From contig JAHBUH010000032.1 in assembly GCA_019638185.1 (NCBI GenBank), forward strand, positions 1 through 37,931: a stretch of 37,931 nucleotides of DNA, given 5' to 3'. The notes below the pieces were generated by a model. It was not told the DNA's origin and did not search any database. It was given only the letters and a program-made list of their open reading frames with translations. The position numbers and the translations under genes are program-made. The stretch comes from Leadbetterella sp. (GTDB lineage: Bacteria; Bacteroidota; Bacteroidia; Cytophagales; Spirosomataceae). Below are positions 27,152-34,977 of the stretch, piece after piece. Position 1 is the stretch's first letter, and every line of letters starts with the position of its first letter.

Positions 27152-27493
27152 TTATACTACGGAGTAATCACCCAATACCTCGTGGATCATGGAAACCAGC
27201 TCCAGCGAGAAGCGGGTGCCGTCTACCAGCTCGCGCAGCTGGATAAGATCACAAAGCGTCAGGGTGACCGTGGAGGCCATGCGGGCATGGTGGAGCGACA
27301 CAAAATCGCACTCGTCAGAAAGGTTAAATAGCAGCTCTTTAAGATCTACGGCATGAATATGCTTCCGGAAAAGAAGGAAGTCGCTCACTGAAAATTTCCA
27401 GGTGAAGTCCTTGAAATACAGGACTATGGAATTAGTCAGATCACACTGCAGGGCCCGGCCCTTAGAAGTACTGTAAAGTTCTGATGATGTCAA
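27152..27493 (-). CDS. Small conserved-looking protein of unknown function
   Basis: I do not recognise this 113-residue protein. It has no signal peptide or membrane helix. The middle (about 20-70) mixes strands and helices, with IVLYFKDFTWKFSVSDFLLFRKHI then ECDFVSLHHARMASTVTLTLCDLIQLRELV. The start is a TTG at 27493; no earlier ATG is in frame. A TATATTTG -7 box lies just upstream at 27514-27521, which supports expression. Composition matches the GC-richer chromosomal side, so it is probably the last host gene before the mobile element. Confidence 0.6.
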   Translation of the reverse strand: MTSSELYSTSKGRALQCDLTNSIVLYFKDFTWKFSVSDFLLFRKHIHAVDLKELLFNLSDECDFVSLHHARMASTVTLTLCDLIQLRELVDGTRFSLELVSMIHEVLGDYSVV

Positions 27494-27513
27494 CGCCCGA
27501 AGTTTAAACCGTA

Positions 27514-27521
27514 CAAATATA
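27514..27521 (-). promoter_or_regulatory. Possible -7 promoter box of the 27152-27493 gene
   Basis: TATATTTG on the minus strand matches TAnnTTTG exactly, about 20 bp upstream of the TTG start. A -33 element at standard spacing is not clear. The same bases also fit the CTnDOT-type core GTANNTTTGC at nine of ten positions. Confidence 0.4.
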
Positions 27522-27686
27522 CAACGGCACCCGAAAATTTTAAAATTTATTTATAATTAATCCAGATTTTAATTTTAGTATATTGGCGTAGTATAACGAG
27601 GTATAACAAAATAAAAAGTAGGTTTAAGGTGATTTTTTAAGAATTTATAGAATTAATAATTTTTTACAAAAAAAGATTAGATAAAA

Positions 27687-27696
27687 GCAAAATTAC
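27687..27696 (-). other. Candidate integration core site (GTANNTTTGC match)
   Basis: GTAATTTTGC on the minus strand matches the GTANNTTTGC core used by CTnDOT-family recombinases, about 230 bp upstream of an integrase of that type. A 10-bp degenerate match in AT-rich DNA can occur by chance. Confidence 0.35.
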
Positions 27697-27929
27697 GCAA
27701 AACGGTTAGAACCGTTGCTATACAATGCTTTATAAAATAGTAGTCCAAGTTCAGAAGTCGGTGTCCGATAGGTTTTGGGCTTAAAATGACAAGGTTAGGT
27801 TACTAAATCGTTACTGATTGACTTCGGCAACAACATAGTTTAACTGATTATATTTCAGTCTTTTGCACCCTTTTCTACATTGCCTTGTAACTCGATGTAA
27901 TTTAATTTTAAACGTTAAACATTTGAGTT

Positions 27930-29255
27930 ATGGAGCAAGCAAAAAAATCCACGTTCAAGCTGCTTTTCTACCTGAAAAAGAACGAACTGAAAAAGAACGG
28001 TAATGCGCCAATTATGGCACGTATTACCATTGACGGAGTACCTAAAACTTTCGGAACAAAGTCAGAAATCAACCCCAATATTTGGGATTTGAAATTTGGA
28101 AGAGTTGAGGGTAAGAGTGCCCAGGCATTGAGCATTAATAAAAAACTGGATAACATACGGGGACGTATCGACAAGATTTACGAAGATATGCTGAAGCACG
28201 AGGGCTTTGCTACTTCACAGAAAGTAAAGCTATCCTTTTTAGGCGTTGGCGTAATGGAGGATGCTGTATTAAAAGTATTCAGGGAACAAAACAAAGAATT
28301 TCAGAAAATGGTCGCTAAGGGAAAACGCTCCCAAAGCACTTATAGTAAGTACAACACGGTTTACAACCACCTTAGTGAGTTTATAAGGGAGCGTTACCAT
28401 AGGGATGATATGGCTTTCAGGGAACTTACTTCCGATTTTATCCGAGAGTTTGATTTCTTCCTCCGCATTGATAAGGAATGCACCCATAATACGGTTTGGG
28501 TTTATACAATGCCAGTTATTGCTTTGGCTGAACTGGCTATCAAAAAGGGGCTGATACGTGATAACCCGTTTGAGGATTACGAAATCAGTATGGAGGAAAC
28601 CGACAGGAGCTATCTTTTAAAAGAAGATGTAGAAACCTTATTACTTTTAAAGCCTTCAAAGTCCAGGTATGAACTTGTAAAAGAACTCTTTATTTTCAGT
28701 TGTTTTACTGGGCTTTCTTATGTTGATATTAAGAAACTGAAATGGAGCAATATTCAATCGTTCTTTGACGGACACCAGTGGATAATCAGCAGGAGGAAGA
28801 AATCAGATGTTTCTTCCAACGTCCGTCTTTTGGAAATCCCTAAACGCATTATTGAGAAATATAGAGGCGTTACGAAAAATGATTTTGTATTTCCAATGCC
28901 GTCCAATGCGACCTGTAATACGCATATCAGTAAACTTGTAAAGGAGGCAGGCATTGTTACAGAACAAAAAGTTACATTCCACACCGCCCGTCATACATTT
29001 GCTACAATGTTCTTGACCGAGGGCGTACCACTTGAAAGCCTTAGCAAAATGATGGGTCATAAGAATATTTCCACCACGCAGATTTATGCTAAAATCACAA
29101 GCCAAAAAATCAGTAAGGATATGGATTTGGTTTCGCCTAAGTTTAAGGCTATGGAAGATGCGTTTCTTATCCAAATGGAAAGTGAAGAGATAGAATTGCT
29201 GAATGAATATGCAAACACAGATGAAATCTACAATACCGAAGAAGTGTTGGTTTAA
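27930..29255 (+). CDS. Tyrosine recombinase/integrase of the CTnDOT type
   Basis: This 441-residue site-specific recombinase should catalyse integration and excision of the element. It has an arm-binding N-terminal domain (about 8-95), a SAM-like core-binding domain (about 110-215) and a catalytic domain (about 230-400). Catalytic residues visible are Lys291, His351 and Arg354 in HTARHTF, His377 in MMGHKN and nucleophile Tyr386 in TTQIYAKI. The position of the first conserved Arg is Ser263 in CFTGLSYVDIKKL, as known for IntDOT. The ATG at 27930 gives a full arm-binding domain. It points into the element and ends at a clear terminator. Confidence 0.94.
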   Translation: MEQAKKSTFKLLFYLKKNELKKNGNAPIMARITIDGVPKTFGTKSEINPNIWDLKFGRVEGKSAQALSINKKLDNIRGRIDKIYEDMLKHEGFATSQKVKLSFLGVGVMEDAVLKVFREQNKEFQKMVAKGKRSQSTYSKYNTVYNHLSEFIRERYHRDDMAFRELTSDFIREFDFFLRIDKECTHNTVWVYTMPVIALAELAIKKGLIRDNPFEDYEISMEETDRSYLLKEDVETLLLLKPSKSRYELVKELFIFSCFTGLSYVDIKKLKWSNIQSFFDGHQWIISRRKKSDVSSNVRLLEIPKRIIEKYRGVTKNDFVFPMPSNATCNTHISKLVKEAGIVTEQKVTFHTARHTFATMFLTEGVPLESLSKMMGHKNISTTQIYAKITSQKISKDMDLVSPKFKAMEDAFLIQMESEEIELLNEYANTDEIYNTEEVLV

Positions 29256-29284
29256 AACTTAGTCTATTCCTTATTTTCATATTG

Positions 29285-29313
29285 AAGCAGAACTTAACGG
29301 TTCTGCTTTTTTT
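29285..29313 (+). terminator. Intrinsic terminator after the integrase gene
   Basis: AAGCAGAAC (29285-29293) and GTTCTGCTT (29300-29308) form a perfect 9-bp stem with a 6-nt loop, ending in seven Ts. It lies 29 bp after the integrase stop. Confidence 0.9.
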
Positions 29314-29691
29314 ATGCCCCTACTTTTCATTACTCCAATCTCTGTTACAGGCTATCAAAGCCTGCCATTAATGCCATAAAAGTTTAAAAGAATTAAGAAA
29401 AGATATTTCCACAATCAACCGGTAAAAAGGCAGCCAAAGTACGGCGGTCACCCCACGCACAATCCCAGCCAAAAGACTACGGCATAAACGGTTTCCTCCC
29501 TAAAGGTACCCTCCAATTATTCCGTTTCCTTTTGGCTTTTCCTCTTGACCGCCTTGATAGTCTGCTTTCTTTTTTCCGGTTTTTCTTTTGGAAAAAATTA
29601 TGCGAAGCGAAGCGGAGCAGACCACAACGGGAGGCGGGAAACGAGAAAAGCGAACGTAACAAAATGTAAAACTTTTAAAACAGGAACGATT
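29314..29691. other. Intergenic region upstream of ssb with a long nested hairpin
   Basis: No convincing gene is present here. The frame upstream of the ssb ATG is open to 29545 but lacks any SSB-like sequence. The main feature is the three-tier inverted repeat at 29443-29553. A purine-rich stretch GCGAAGCGAAGCGGAGC lies just after it (29602-29618). The region probably holds the ssb promoter, but I could not place its boxes. Confidence 0.5.
29443..29553. repeat. Nested inverted repeat (111 bp) with three collinear stems
   Basis: Three arms pair in order: GGCGGTCA (29443-29450) with TGACCGCC (29546-29553), AGCCAAAAG (29467-29475) with CTTTTGGCT (29529-29537), and AAACGG (29486-29491) with CCGTTT (29522-29527). 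All three are perfect and concentric. This could be an RNA leader, a single-strand initiation site or part of a transfer origin. No nick-site motif was recognised. Confidence 0.6.
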
Positions 29692-30084
29692 ATGAACATC
29701 ATCGGAAGACTGACAAGAGATGCGGAAGTACGCACAACGTCACAGGACAAACAAGTAGTAAACTTTTCAGTAGCTACCAACGAAAGCTACAAGAACAAAC
29801 AGGGCGAACGCATTGAGCAGACAACCTATTTCGACTGTGCCTATTGGCTATCTGCAAAGGTAGCATCACTACTGACTAAAGGCACTTTGGTAGAACTCAC
29901 AGGCAGGGTAAGCACAAGAGCGTGGACAGGCAAAGACGGAGAGCCGAAAGCAGGTTTGAATTTCCACACCTCAAACATCAAGTTTCACGGAGGTATCAAA
30001 AGAACCGAAACCGTACAGCCTACTGCACAATCTGAAAGCAACGGATTTACAGCACAGGGAACAGAGGACGACCTCCCATTTTAA
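29692..30084 (+). CDS. ssb: Single-stranded DNA-binding protein of the mobile element
   Basis: This 130-residue OB-fold protein protects single-stranded DNA, probably during transfer or replication of the element. MNIIGRLTRDAEVR starts the fold, followed by YFDCAYWLSAKVASLLTKGTLVELTGRVSTRAW. The acidic C-terminal tip EDDLPF is the usual protein-interaction tail. The ATG at 29692 is preferred over upstream in-frame starts because it gives the normal SSB N-terminus. It leads the plus-strand gene run that includes DUF932 and the PRTRC genes. Confidence 0.95.
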   Translation: MNIIGRLTRDAEVRTTSQDKQVVNFSVATNESYKNKQGERIEQTTYFDCAYWLSAKVASLLTKGTLVELTGRVSTRAWTGKDGEPKAGLNFHTSNIKFHGGIKRTETVQPTAQSESNGFTAQGTEDDLPF

Positions 30085-30127
30085 TCAAGAACATTCAATC
30101 ATTTTTTAACATCAAAATTTTATCAAA

Positions 30128-31201
30128 ATGGCACATAATATCAATTTCAACGAGCAAACAGGAAAGCACAGTTTTTTTTCAGTACAGCAAAAAGCGTGGC
30201 ACGGTTTAGGGCAAATCGTGGAGCAATACCCAACGAGTGAGGAAGCTATCCGACACGCAGGGTTAGATTACGAAGTCGTAAAATCCCCACTGTTTACCAA
30301 AGGTTCGGGTATCATCGAAACCGCACAGGGTATTGAGATAGGCAGTAGCGAATTGGAAGTACCCAACTATTTCGCCAACATACGCACCGACAATAACGCA
30401 GTTTTGGGAGTAGTCGGTAAAGATTACCACATAGTACAAAACAAAGAAGCCTTTAATTTTTTTGATGCTATTGTAGGCGGTGGTGAGGGTATTCTCTATG
30501 AAACCGCAGGAGCATTGGGCAACGGAGAACGCATTTTTATCACAGCGAAACTGCCCGACTATATCCGTGTAGGCAATGGCGATGATGTTACGGAAAAGTA
30601 CATTTTCCTAACCACTTCGCACGATGGTAGCGGGAGTATTACCGCAGCGTTTACACCTATCCGTATCGTTTGCCAAAACACCTTAAACGCTTCACTACGC
30701 AATATGACCAATGTAGTCCGTATCAAACATACTTCGGGAGCAAAACAGCGTATTGAGAACGCTCACAAGATTATGGGACTTGCCAACACGTTGAGCAACC
30801 AGTTAGAGAACATTTTCAACAATTGGACAAAGGTAAAAGTATCAGACCGAGAAGTAAGAAAGCTAATCCAATTGGCACTTTGCCCGAACAAGGAAACTTT
30901 AGATCTAATCAACAAAGGTGCGGAAGATGAAATTTCAACCGTATTCAAAAACGTGGTTGATAATGCTTTTACCTATGCGATGATAAGCGACACACAGCAA
31001 ATGGACACCACCAAAGGGACTTTGTTCGGGGCATACAATGCGGTTACAGGCTACTATCAGAACGTAAGAAATTACAAAGATGACGAAGCCAAGTTGCAGA
31101 GCATTGTATTGGGTGGAACGGCTCAACAGAAAACGCAGAAAGCATTTGAATTGTGTACCGCCTTTGCTTTGGATGGTGCGGAAATCCTAAACCTTAATTA
31201 G
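30128..31201 (+). CDS. DUF932 phage/plasmid-like protein
   Basis: This 357-residue protein belongs to the DUF932 family (phage/plasmid-like TIGR03299), found on plasmids, phages and integrative elements. Recognisable parts are the N-terminal FFSVQQKAWHGLGQIVEQYPT, the central GVVGKDYHIVQNKEAFNFFDAIVG, and ITAAFTPIRIVCQNTLNASLRN followed by KIMGLANTLSNQLENIF. No biochemical function is established. It is 43 bp after ssb, and a hairpin follows its stop. Confidence 0.9.
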   Translation: MAHNINFNEQTGKHSFFSVQQKAWHGLGQIVEQYPTSEEAIRHAGLDYEVVKSPLFTKGSGIIETAQGIEIGSSELEVPNYFANIRTDNNAVLGVVGKDYHIVQNKEAFNFFDAIVGGGEGILYETAGALGNGERIFITAKLPDYIRVGNGDDVTEKYIFLTTSHDGSGSITAAFTPIRIVCQNTLNASLRNMTNVVRIKHTSGAKQRIENAHKIMGLANTLSNQLENIFNNWTKVKVSDREVRKLIQLALCPNKETLDLINKGAEDEISTVFKNVVDNAFTYAMISDTQQMDTTKGTLFGAYNAVTGYYQNVRNYKDDEAKLQSIVLGGTAQQKTQKAFELCTAFALDGAEILNLN

Positions 31202-31209
31202 ATAACAAC

Positions 31210-31237
31210 AGGCTACCACCTTAATCGGCGGTAGCCT
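31210..31237. promoter_or_regulatory. Stable hairpin after the DUF932 gene
   Basis: AGGCTACC (31210-31217) and GGTAGCCT (31230-31237) pair perfectly. After one mismatch two more GC pairs form, with a TTAATC loop. No T-run follows, so it is more likely an RNA-stability or processing element than a terminator. The 8-mer GGTAGCCT recurs in another hairpin near 37815. Confidence 0.6.
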
Positions 31238-31253
31238 ACTATAAACAATAGTT

Positions 31254-31637
31254 ATGACAATAGAAATATATGAAGCAACGCTGAAGCACGACACAGGTAC
31301 AACAATGCTCAGAGTAATATCACTAAGCGGTAAACAGGGAGCGATACAGCAAATCACAACCGCAGAGGGTTGTCCCGAATGTGCCATTGTGAATATAGTA
31401 GAAATTTTTAACGATACAAGACAGCAGGATATGAAAGCAAAAACCATAGAGGAAGCAAAAGAATTGGCTAAAGGCAAGAGCCTTGAAAAGAAGCACAAGG
31501 ACGAAACAGTACATATTATCTACTGCAATCGTACAGAGTATTTCTACATAGACACGAACGGTTTAATACGCCTTTGGGAGCAATCATTCGGCTACTATGT
31601 GAATGGCGTTTATACGGCTGAAAAATCACATTCATAA
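31254..31637 (+). CDS. Small protein of unknown function in the element
   Basis: I do not recognise this 127-residue protein. It has no signal peptide or membrane segment. The N-terminus looks like a beta-rich domain (IEIYEATLKHDTGTTMLRVISL). A pair of cysteines is spaced by two residues in EGCPECAIVNI. A charged helix (about 62-85) and a final aromatic segment (TEYFYIDTNGLIRLWEQSFGYYVNGVY) follow. It starts 52 bp after DUF932 in the same direction and is collinear with the genes downstream. Confidence 0.75.
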   Translation: MTIEIYEATLKHDTGTTMLRVISLSGKQGAIQQITTAEGCPECAIVNIVEIFNDTRQQDMKAKTIEEAKELAKGKSLEKKHKDETVHIIYCNRTEYFYIDTNGLIRLWEQSFGYYVNGVYTAEKSHS

Positions 31638-31656
31638 CCTTAAACAATAAACGATT

Positions 31657-32172
31657 ATGGCTAATTGGTGCAGTAATACGGTTGTTTTCGAGGGAGAACC
31701 CGAAGCAATCGAACAGATACAACAGCTATTCAAATCAATGGCTGAAAAGGAACAGACAGAAGAATGCGGACAGTTACCCGAATTTGTTTCGGAGCATAAC
31801 GGTGGTTATTTCTTTGAAATCTATCAAAACGATGATGTTACAGGCGTATTCCAATATGAAACAAAATGGTCGCCCAATATTGTAGAAGTACAAAAGATAG
31901 CAGAACACTATAACGTGAACTTCACACAGGACTATCTGGAATTGGGTAACTGTGTATGTGGCAGGGCAACATTTGCTGACGAGCTACTCACAGATGTTTT
32001 TTTGGAGTACGAAGATTTTGAACAGTTCGAGTTTGACGAAGAAACTGACACCTACCATTTTGAGGGCGAAGAGTACGACAGCGAGTACGAAATTTTAGAA
32101 ACCTTATTGGAACGTAAAATCGAAAATCAATTTACCAACACTAACATTCAGAACGATGAAATTATCAGATAA
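31657..32172 (+). CDS. Api92-like (DUF1281-type) protein
   Basis: This 171-residue protein starts MANWCSNTVVFEG, the characteristic opening of Api92/DUF1281-like ferredoxin-fold proteins seen in phages and mobile elements. It continues with FFEIYQNDDVTGVFQYETKWSPN and a YELGNCVCGR-like segment. The C-terminal third is strongly acidic (VFLEYEDFEQFEFDEETDTYHFEGEEYDSEYE), which suggests a protein or DNA-mimic type interaction surface. No function is known. Its last 17 bases overlap the next gene. Confidence 0.75.
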   Translation: MANWCSNTVVFEGEPEAIEQIQQLFKSMAEKEQTEECGQLPEFVSEHNGGYFFEIYQNDDVTGVFQYETKWSPNIVEVQKIAEHYNVNFTQDYLELGNCVCGRATFADELLTDVFLEYEDFEQFEFDEETDTYHFEGEEYDSEYEILETLLERKIENQFTNTNIQNDEIIR

Positions 32173-32599
32173 ACCAACAGCGTACGTACTGCTCAAAGCA
32201 GGAACCAACAGCGAATGGGACAATTGCAATTTTGCCATTATCCACATTACCGAAGATTGGAAAAAAGAACAGCAAAAACGGCTTGAAATGGTTAGGCCGT
32301 TTGCAGAAGATTACTTCTTACAATCACTGAACTATTACGATACGGCAGTAGATTTTTATACGGCTGACGAGGACGACAACCCCGATTTATACAAATGGCT
32401 TGAAAGTAAGCCTATGGCATACGTGGATATTGACAAAGAAGAACTCCAAACATTATCCGTACCCGAAAATCGCTTGGACTGTTACAGGCTTGTACTATAT
32501 AAGACAGGCACAGCAATGTATAAAGCCTACGGAAAGCACACGAGCGAAGAATTTTGGACAGAGGAATTTCCATTAATCCCATTAATTCAAACATTATGA
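32156..32599 (+). CDS. Small acidic protein of unknown function
   Basis: I do not recognise this 147-residue protein. It has no signal peptide. The N-terminal half contains a regular strand-helix pattern (AYVLLKAG, NFAIIHITEDWKKEQQKRLEMV), and the middle is acidic (YTADEDDNPDLYKWLE). It overlaps the preceding gene by 17 bp, and its TGA overlaps the ATG of the next gene (ATGA at 32596-32599), so translation of all three is probably coupled. Confidence 0.75.
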   Translation: MKLSDKPTAYVLLKAGTNSEWDNCNFAIIHITEDWKKEQQKRLEMVRPFAEDYFLQSLNYYDTAVDFYTADEDDNPDLYKWLESKPMAYVDIDKEELQTLSVPENRLDCYRLVLYKTGTAMYKAYGKHTSEEFWTEEFPLIPLIQTL

Positions 32600-32934
32600 C
32601 ACGTTCAAATCTCCATATCAAATTGAGCAATGGCAAATCCATTATATGCGTTGCCGATAGCAGTTCCGCACCCGAACAGGGCTACATCGTAGAGCATCTG
32701 TTATTGCCACTTCTTTCGCTTGACGACATCGAAAAGGAAATGTATTTACTATCAGAGCATTGCACGATGGATGAAAGACGGATAAATGCAGACTACCGCT
32801 ACACCATTGACCTAACTACAAAAGAAGTAAAGTTTTTCGAGGAGCATTATAGCTATTCAAAAGACAATTTCAGAAAGGGAAAGGATATAACGGAGCGATA
32901 TAACGAGTATGTAAAAACAATTATCAACAATTAA
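32596..32934 (+). CDS. Small protein of unknown function preceding PRTRC E
   Basis: I do not recognise this 112-residue protein. The frame is open further upstream, but the ATG at 32596 sits in an ATGA overlap with the preceding stop and is preferred. It begins with a short beta segment (LHIKLSNGKSIICVADSS), and ends in a helical, basic part (NFRKGKDITERYNEYVKTI). It lies 12 bp before the PRTRC E gene, so it may belong to the same functional unit. Confidence 0.7.
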   Translation: MTRSNLHIKLSNGKSIICVADSSSAPEQGYIVEHLLLPLLSLDDIEKEMYLLSEHCTMDERRINADYRYTIDLTTKEVKFFEEHYSYSKDNFRKGKDITERYNEYVKTIINN

Positions 32935-32946
32935 AATTTCAGAACG

Positions 32947-33558
32947 ATGAACGCAAATTTTTTCAATCAGATACAAGCTTTGGACTTTACAGGAGTATTG
33001 CAACTCAACATTTCCAAAGGAGCAGAAAGCAACCTTATTGTATCGGTACTGCTCCAAAACGAACAATGCAGAGATAGTGCCAAAAACCTCATTCCCCCAT
33101 TGACGTTTAACGCCACACCACAGGAATTTGACGAGGGATTTTTTGAGCAGATAAAAGCACCTGTTAAAACCGTTTCAGGCGTAATGGTGGATATGGAAAA
33201 ATTCCTAAAACAAATGGACGAAGTCAAAAAGCAATCGGCAATGGAGAAAGAAAAGACCGAGAAAGCCAAAAAGGAAAAAGAAGCCAAAGACAAGAAGTTT
33301 AAAGACGGAATGGCAAAGGCTGACGAATTGGAGAAAGAGGGCAAACACCGTGAAGCGTGGATGAAAGTACCCGACATCACCGAGTTTCCCGAAAAAGCGG
33401 ACGAGATACGCAAACGCAAAACGGAATTATCAAACAAGTTCGCCACACCGAGCCTTTTCGGAGCAATGGAAGAAGCAACACCCGAACCGCCAAAAGCGGA
33501 AGAAGTTACAGCCGATTATCCCATAGATGAAACGGACGAAGAAGAAAACGAGTATTAA
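32947..33558 (+). CDS. PRTRC system protein E
   Basis: This 203-residue protein matches the PRTRC E family by its opening MNANFFNQIQALDFTGVLQLNI and its place directly before PRTRC C. An N-terminal globular part (about 1-70) is followed by a highly charged Lys/Glu coiled coil (about 85-130) and an acidic tail (DETDEEENEY). Its biochemical role is unknown. In this family the coiled coil suggests a scaffold or adaptor, which is inference. It is 18 bp upstream of PRTRC C. Confidence 0.85.
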   Translation: MNANFFNQIQALDFTGVLQLNISKGAESNLIVSVLLQNEQCRDSAKNLIPPLTFNATPQEFDEGFFEQIKAPVKTVSGVMVDMEKFLKQMDEVKKQSAMEKEKTEKAKKEKEAKDKKFKDGMAKADELEKEGKHREAWMKVPDITEFPEKADEIRKRKTELSNKFATPSLFGAMEEATPEPPKAEEVTADYPIDETDEEENEY

Positions 33559-33576
33559 CCATTAAATACAGGCATT

Positions 33577-33795
33577 ATGTTATTAGCAACGCAATTGGAA
33601 CGAGTGTTTATACTCAAAGACAAAGGACAGGATATCAGACTGACCGACCCCGAACCACGTTGGAGCGTGGAAGCCGTAATGAATTTTTATGCCAATATGT
33701 ACCCCATTCTGACCACTGCAAAAGCATCTGCACCACAGATAAAGGATGATGCAGTAGAGTACAGATTTGAGAGCGTAATGGGAACGAAAGGTTAA
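33577..33795 (+). CDS. PRTRC system protein C (prokaryotic ubiquitin-like)
   Basis: This 72-residue protein belongs to the PRTRC C/Prok_Ub family, predicted to have a ubiquitin-like beta-grasp fold. It carries a beta-hairpin start (ATQLERVFILKDKGQDIRLTDPEP), a central helix (SVEAVMNFYANMYPIL) and late strands (ASAPQIKDDAVEYRFESVMG). The protein ends in Gly (MGTKG), the residue needed for adenylation and conjugation in ubiquitin-like proteins. It lies between PRTRC E and the F-position gene. The fold and Gly fit a modifier, but conjugation has not been shown for this family. Confidence 0.9.
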   Translation: MLLATQLERVFILKDKGQDIRLTDPEPRWSVEAVMNFYANMYPILTTAKASAPQIKDDAVEYRFESVMGTKG

Positions 33796-33812
33796 ACCAA
33801 ATAATTAAAGCG

Positions 33813-34967
33813 ATGAACTATGCACAAACATATCCTATCGGGAACTATCACAATACCCGAACAGCAACGGCAACGACAATTGCACCGCCAGTTAAACGAG
33901 TTCGCCAATTGGATGCAAAAGCCAAAGGACGCAAACGAAGTACGGAAAGACAAACGCAAATCAGTACCAACAGCGATGTTGCCAATGGTTTTTTAAAATG
34001 TTCGTTTCTGCCTAAACTAAAAGAAACGAAAACCGTACAGGCTTGCAGGAAATCGGACAAAACGGAAAGGGATTTTTTTCAGTCCCTTTCTAAATTGGCA
34101 GAACATTACAATATTGAACCTGCACAGACCAAACAATTTGCCTATCCCTACAATATGGCATTGGCGATGACTGATGTAGAGGAAAAGTTAAAGAGCAAGG
34201 TTTTGGATTGGGAAGAAATCCGTTTGGTACAGGACAGTAAGAAAACCTATTTCGTAATTGAAGAACGCTACAATACAGGAGCAACACTTTTTTACATTCC
34301 TGTTTCGCCATTGTACCGCCTTTTGCACGATAAAAAGCGAAAAGCCAACGCACACCTATTATTGTCCGTGTGTGCTTATCTGTACCATATAGCCGACATT
34401 CCGTATTACAGGCAGGAAGCAAGCTATCTCTATTGGATGTACGAAATGATGAACGATTGGGTTGAACAGGACGATTATACGGAAGAAACCGAAGTTTATT
34501 TATCAGAAATCAAACAAGCCGAATTTATAGGCGACTTTATTGAGCAACGGATTTACAACCGTATCAATCTGACCGTATTTGAACAACGTATTGAAAAGTT
34601 CAAAGTAAGAAACGATTTTGACAGCGAATGTTTAGCGGTAGCAAAAGAAGCCTTTGCACTATATCATACCTATCCGAATGAAAATGTATTCCGCAATGCC
34701 AAACCCAATGGAGAAGCATCTGAAGAAGATATGGACAACATTATCGGAATGGAAAAATACATTTCATTTTACGCAGACCACAAAGGTTGGCTTAATGAAA
34801 CCTTGATAGAATCTGTAAACACCGATATACAGGAATACGGACAAATGGAAGAACCTATTATACTGAAACAGTTTGACGGCAGGGATATAACCGCCAACAA
34901 TCTTTGTTTTGAAAACAGGTTATTTCAATTATTACACAGCCTAAGCGATATTTTACATCAATGTTAA
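33813..34967 (+). CDS. Protein between PRTRC C and B (F-position, unrecognised family)
   Basis: This 384-residue protein occupies the place between PRTRC C and B where some clusters carry protein F, but I cannot confirm that family from sequence. The first 60 residues are basic and low complexity (TRTATATTIAPPVKRVRQLDAKAKGRKRSTERQ), possibly nucleic-acid binding. The rest is mostly helical with many aromatics (HLLLSVCAYLYHIADIPYYRQEASYLYWMYEMM). It has no signal or membrane helix. Spacing is 17 bp after C and 10 bp before B, consistent with one operon. Confidence 0.7.
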   Translation: MNYAQTYPIGNYHNTRTATATTIAPPVKRVRQLDAKAKGRKRSTERQTQISTNSDVANGFLKCSFLPKLKETKTVQACRKSDKTERDFFQSLSKLAEHYNIEPAQTKQFAYPYNMALAMTDVEEKLKSKVLDWEEIRLVQDSKKTYFVIEERYNTGATLFYIPVSPLYRLLHDKKRKANAHLLLSVCAYLYHIADIPYYRQEASYLYWMYEMMNDWVEQDDYTEETEVYLSEIKQAEFIGDFIEQRIYNRINLTVFEQRIEKFKVRNDFDSECLAVAKEAFALYHTYPNENVFRNAKPNGEASEEDMDNIIGMEKYISFYADHKGWLNETLIESVNTDIQEYGQMEEPIILKQFDGRDITANNLCFENRLFQLLHSLSDILHQC

Positions 34968-34977
34968 ATGCAAGAAT

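Larger units (their letters stand above)
27494..27929. other. AT-rich intergenic region at the left end of the mobile element
   Basis: There is no gene in these 436 bp. It contains the -7 box of the leftward gene (27514-27521), two tandem GTATAAC units with a 10-bp period (27591-27607), a GTANNTTTGC match (27687-27696), a perfect 7-bp dyad AACGGTT-AG-AACCGTT (27701-27716) and GTTACT repeated with an 11-bp period (27799-27815). Such short helically phased repeats are typical of recombinase and accessory-protein sites beside an integrase gene. The exact host/element boundary cannot be set without an empty-site comparison. Confidence 0.6.

Noticed and set aside
27152-27493. Assigning the small gene before the element to the mobile element
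   Set aside because: Its composition and strand agree with the chromosomal side and its promoter box precedes the AT-rich region, so it is treated as host sequence.
27494-27929. A tRNA gene as integration target
   Set aside because: No cloverleaf-like sequence or 3' tRNA end was seen near the integrase; the target is more likely a short GTANNTTTGC-type core.
29545-29691. Upstream extension of the ssb frame
   Set aside because: The added residues are unlike any SSB N-terminus and run through the long nested hairpin; the ATG at 29692 is the normal start.
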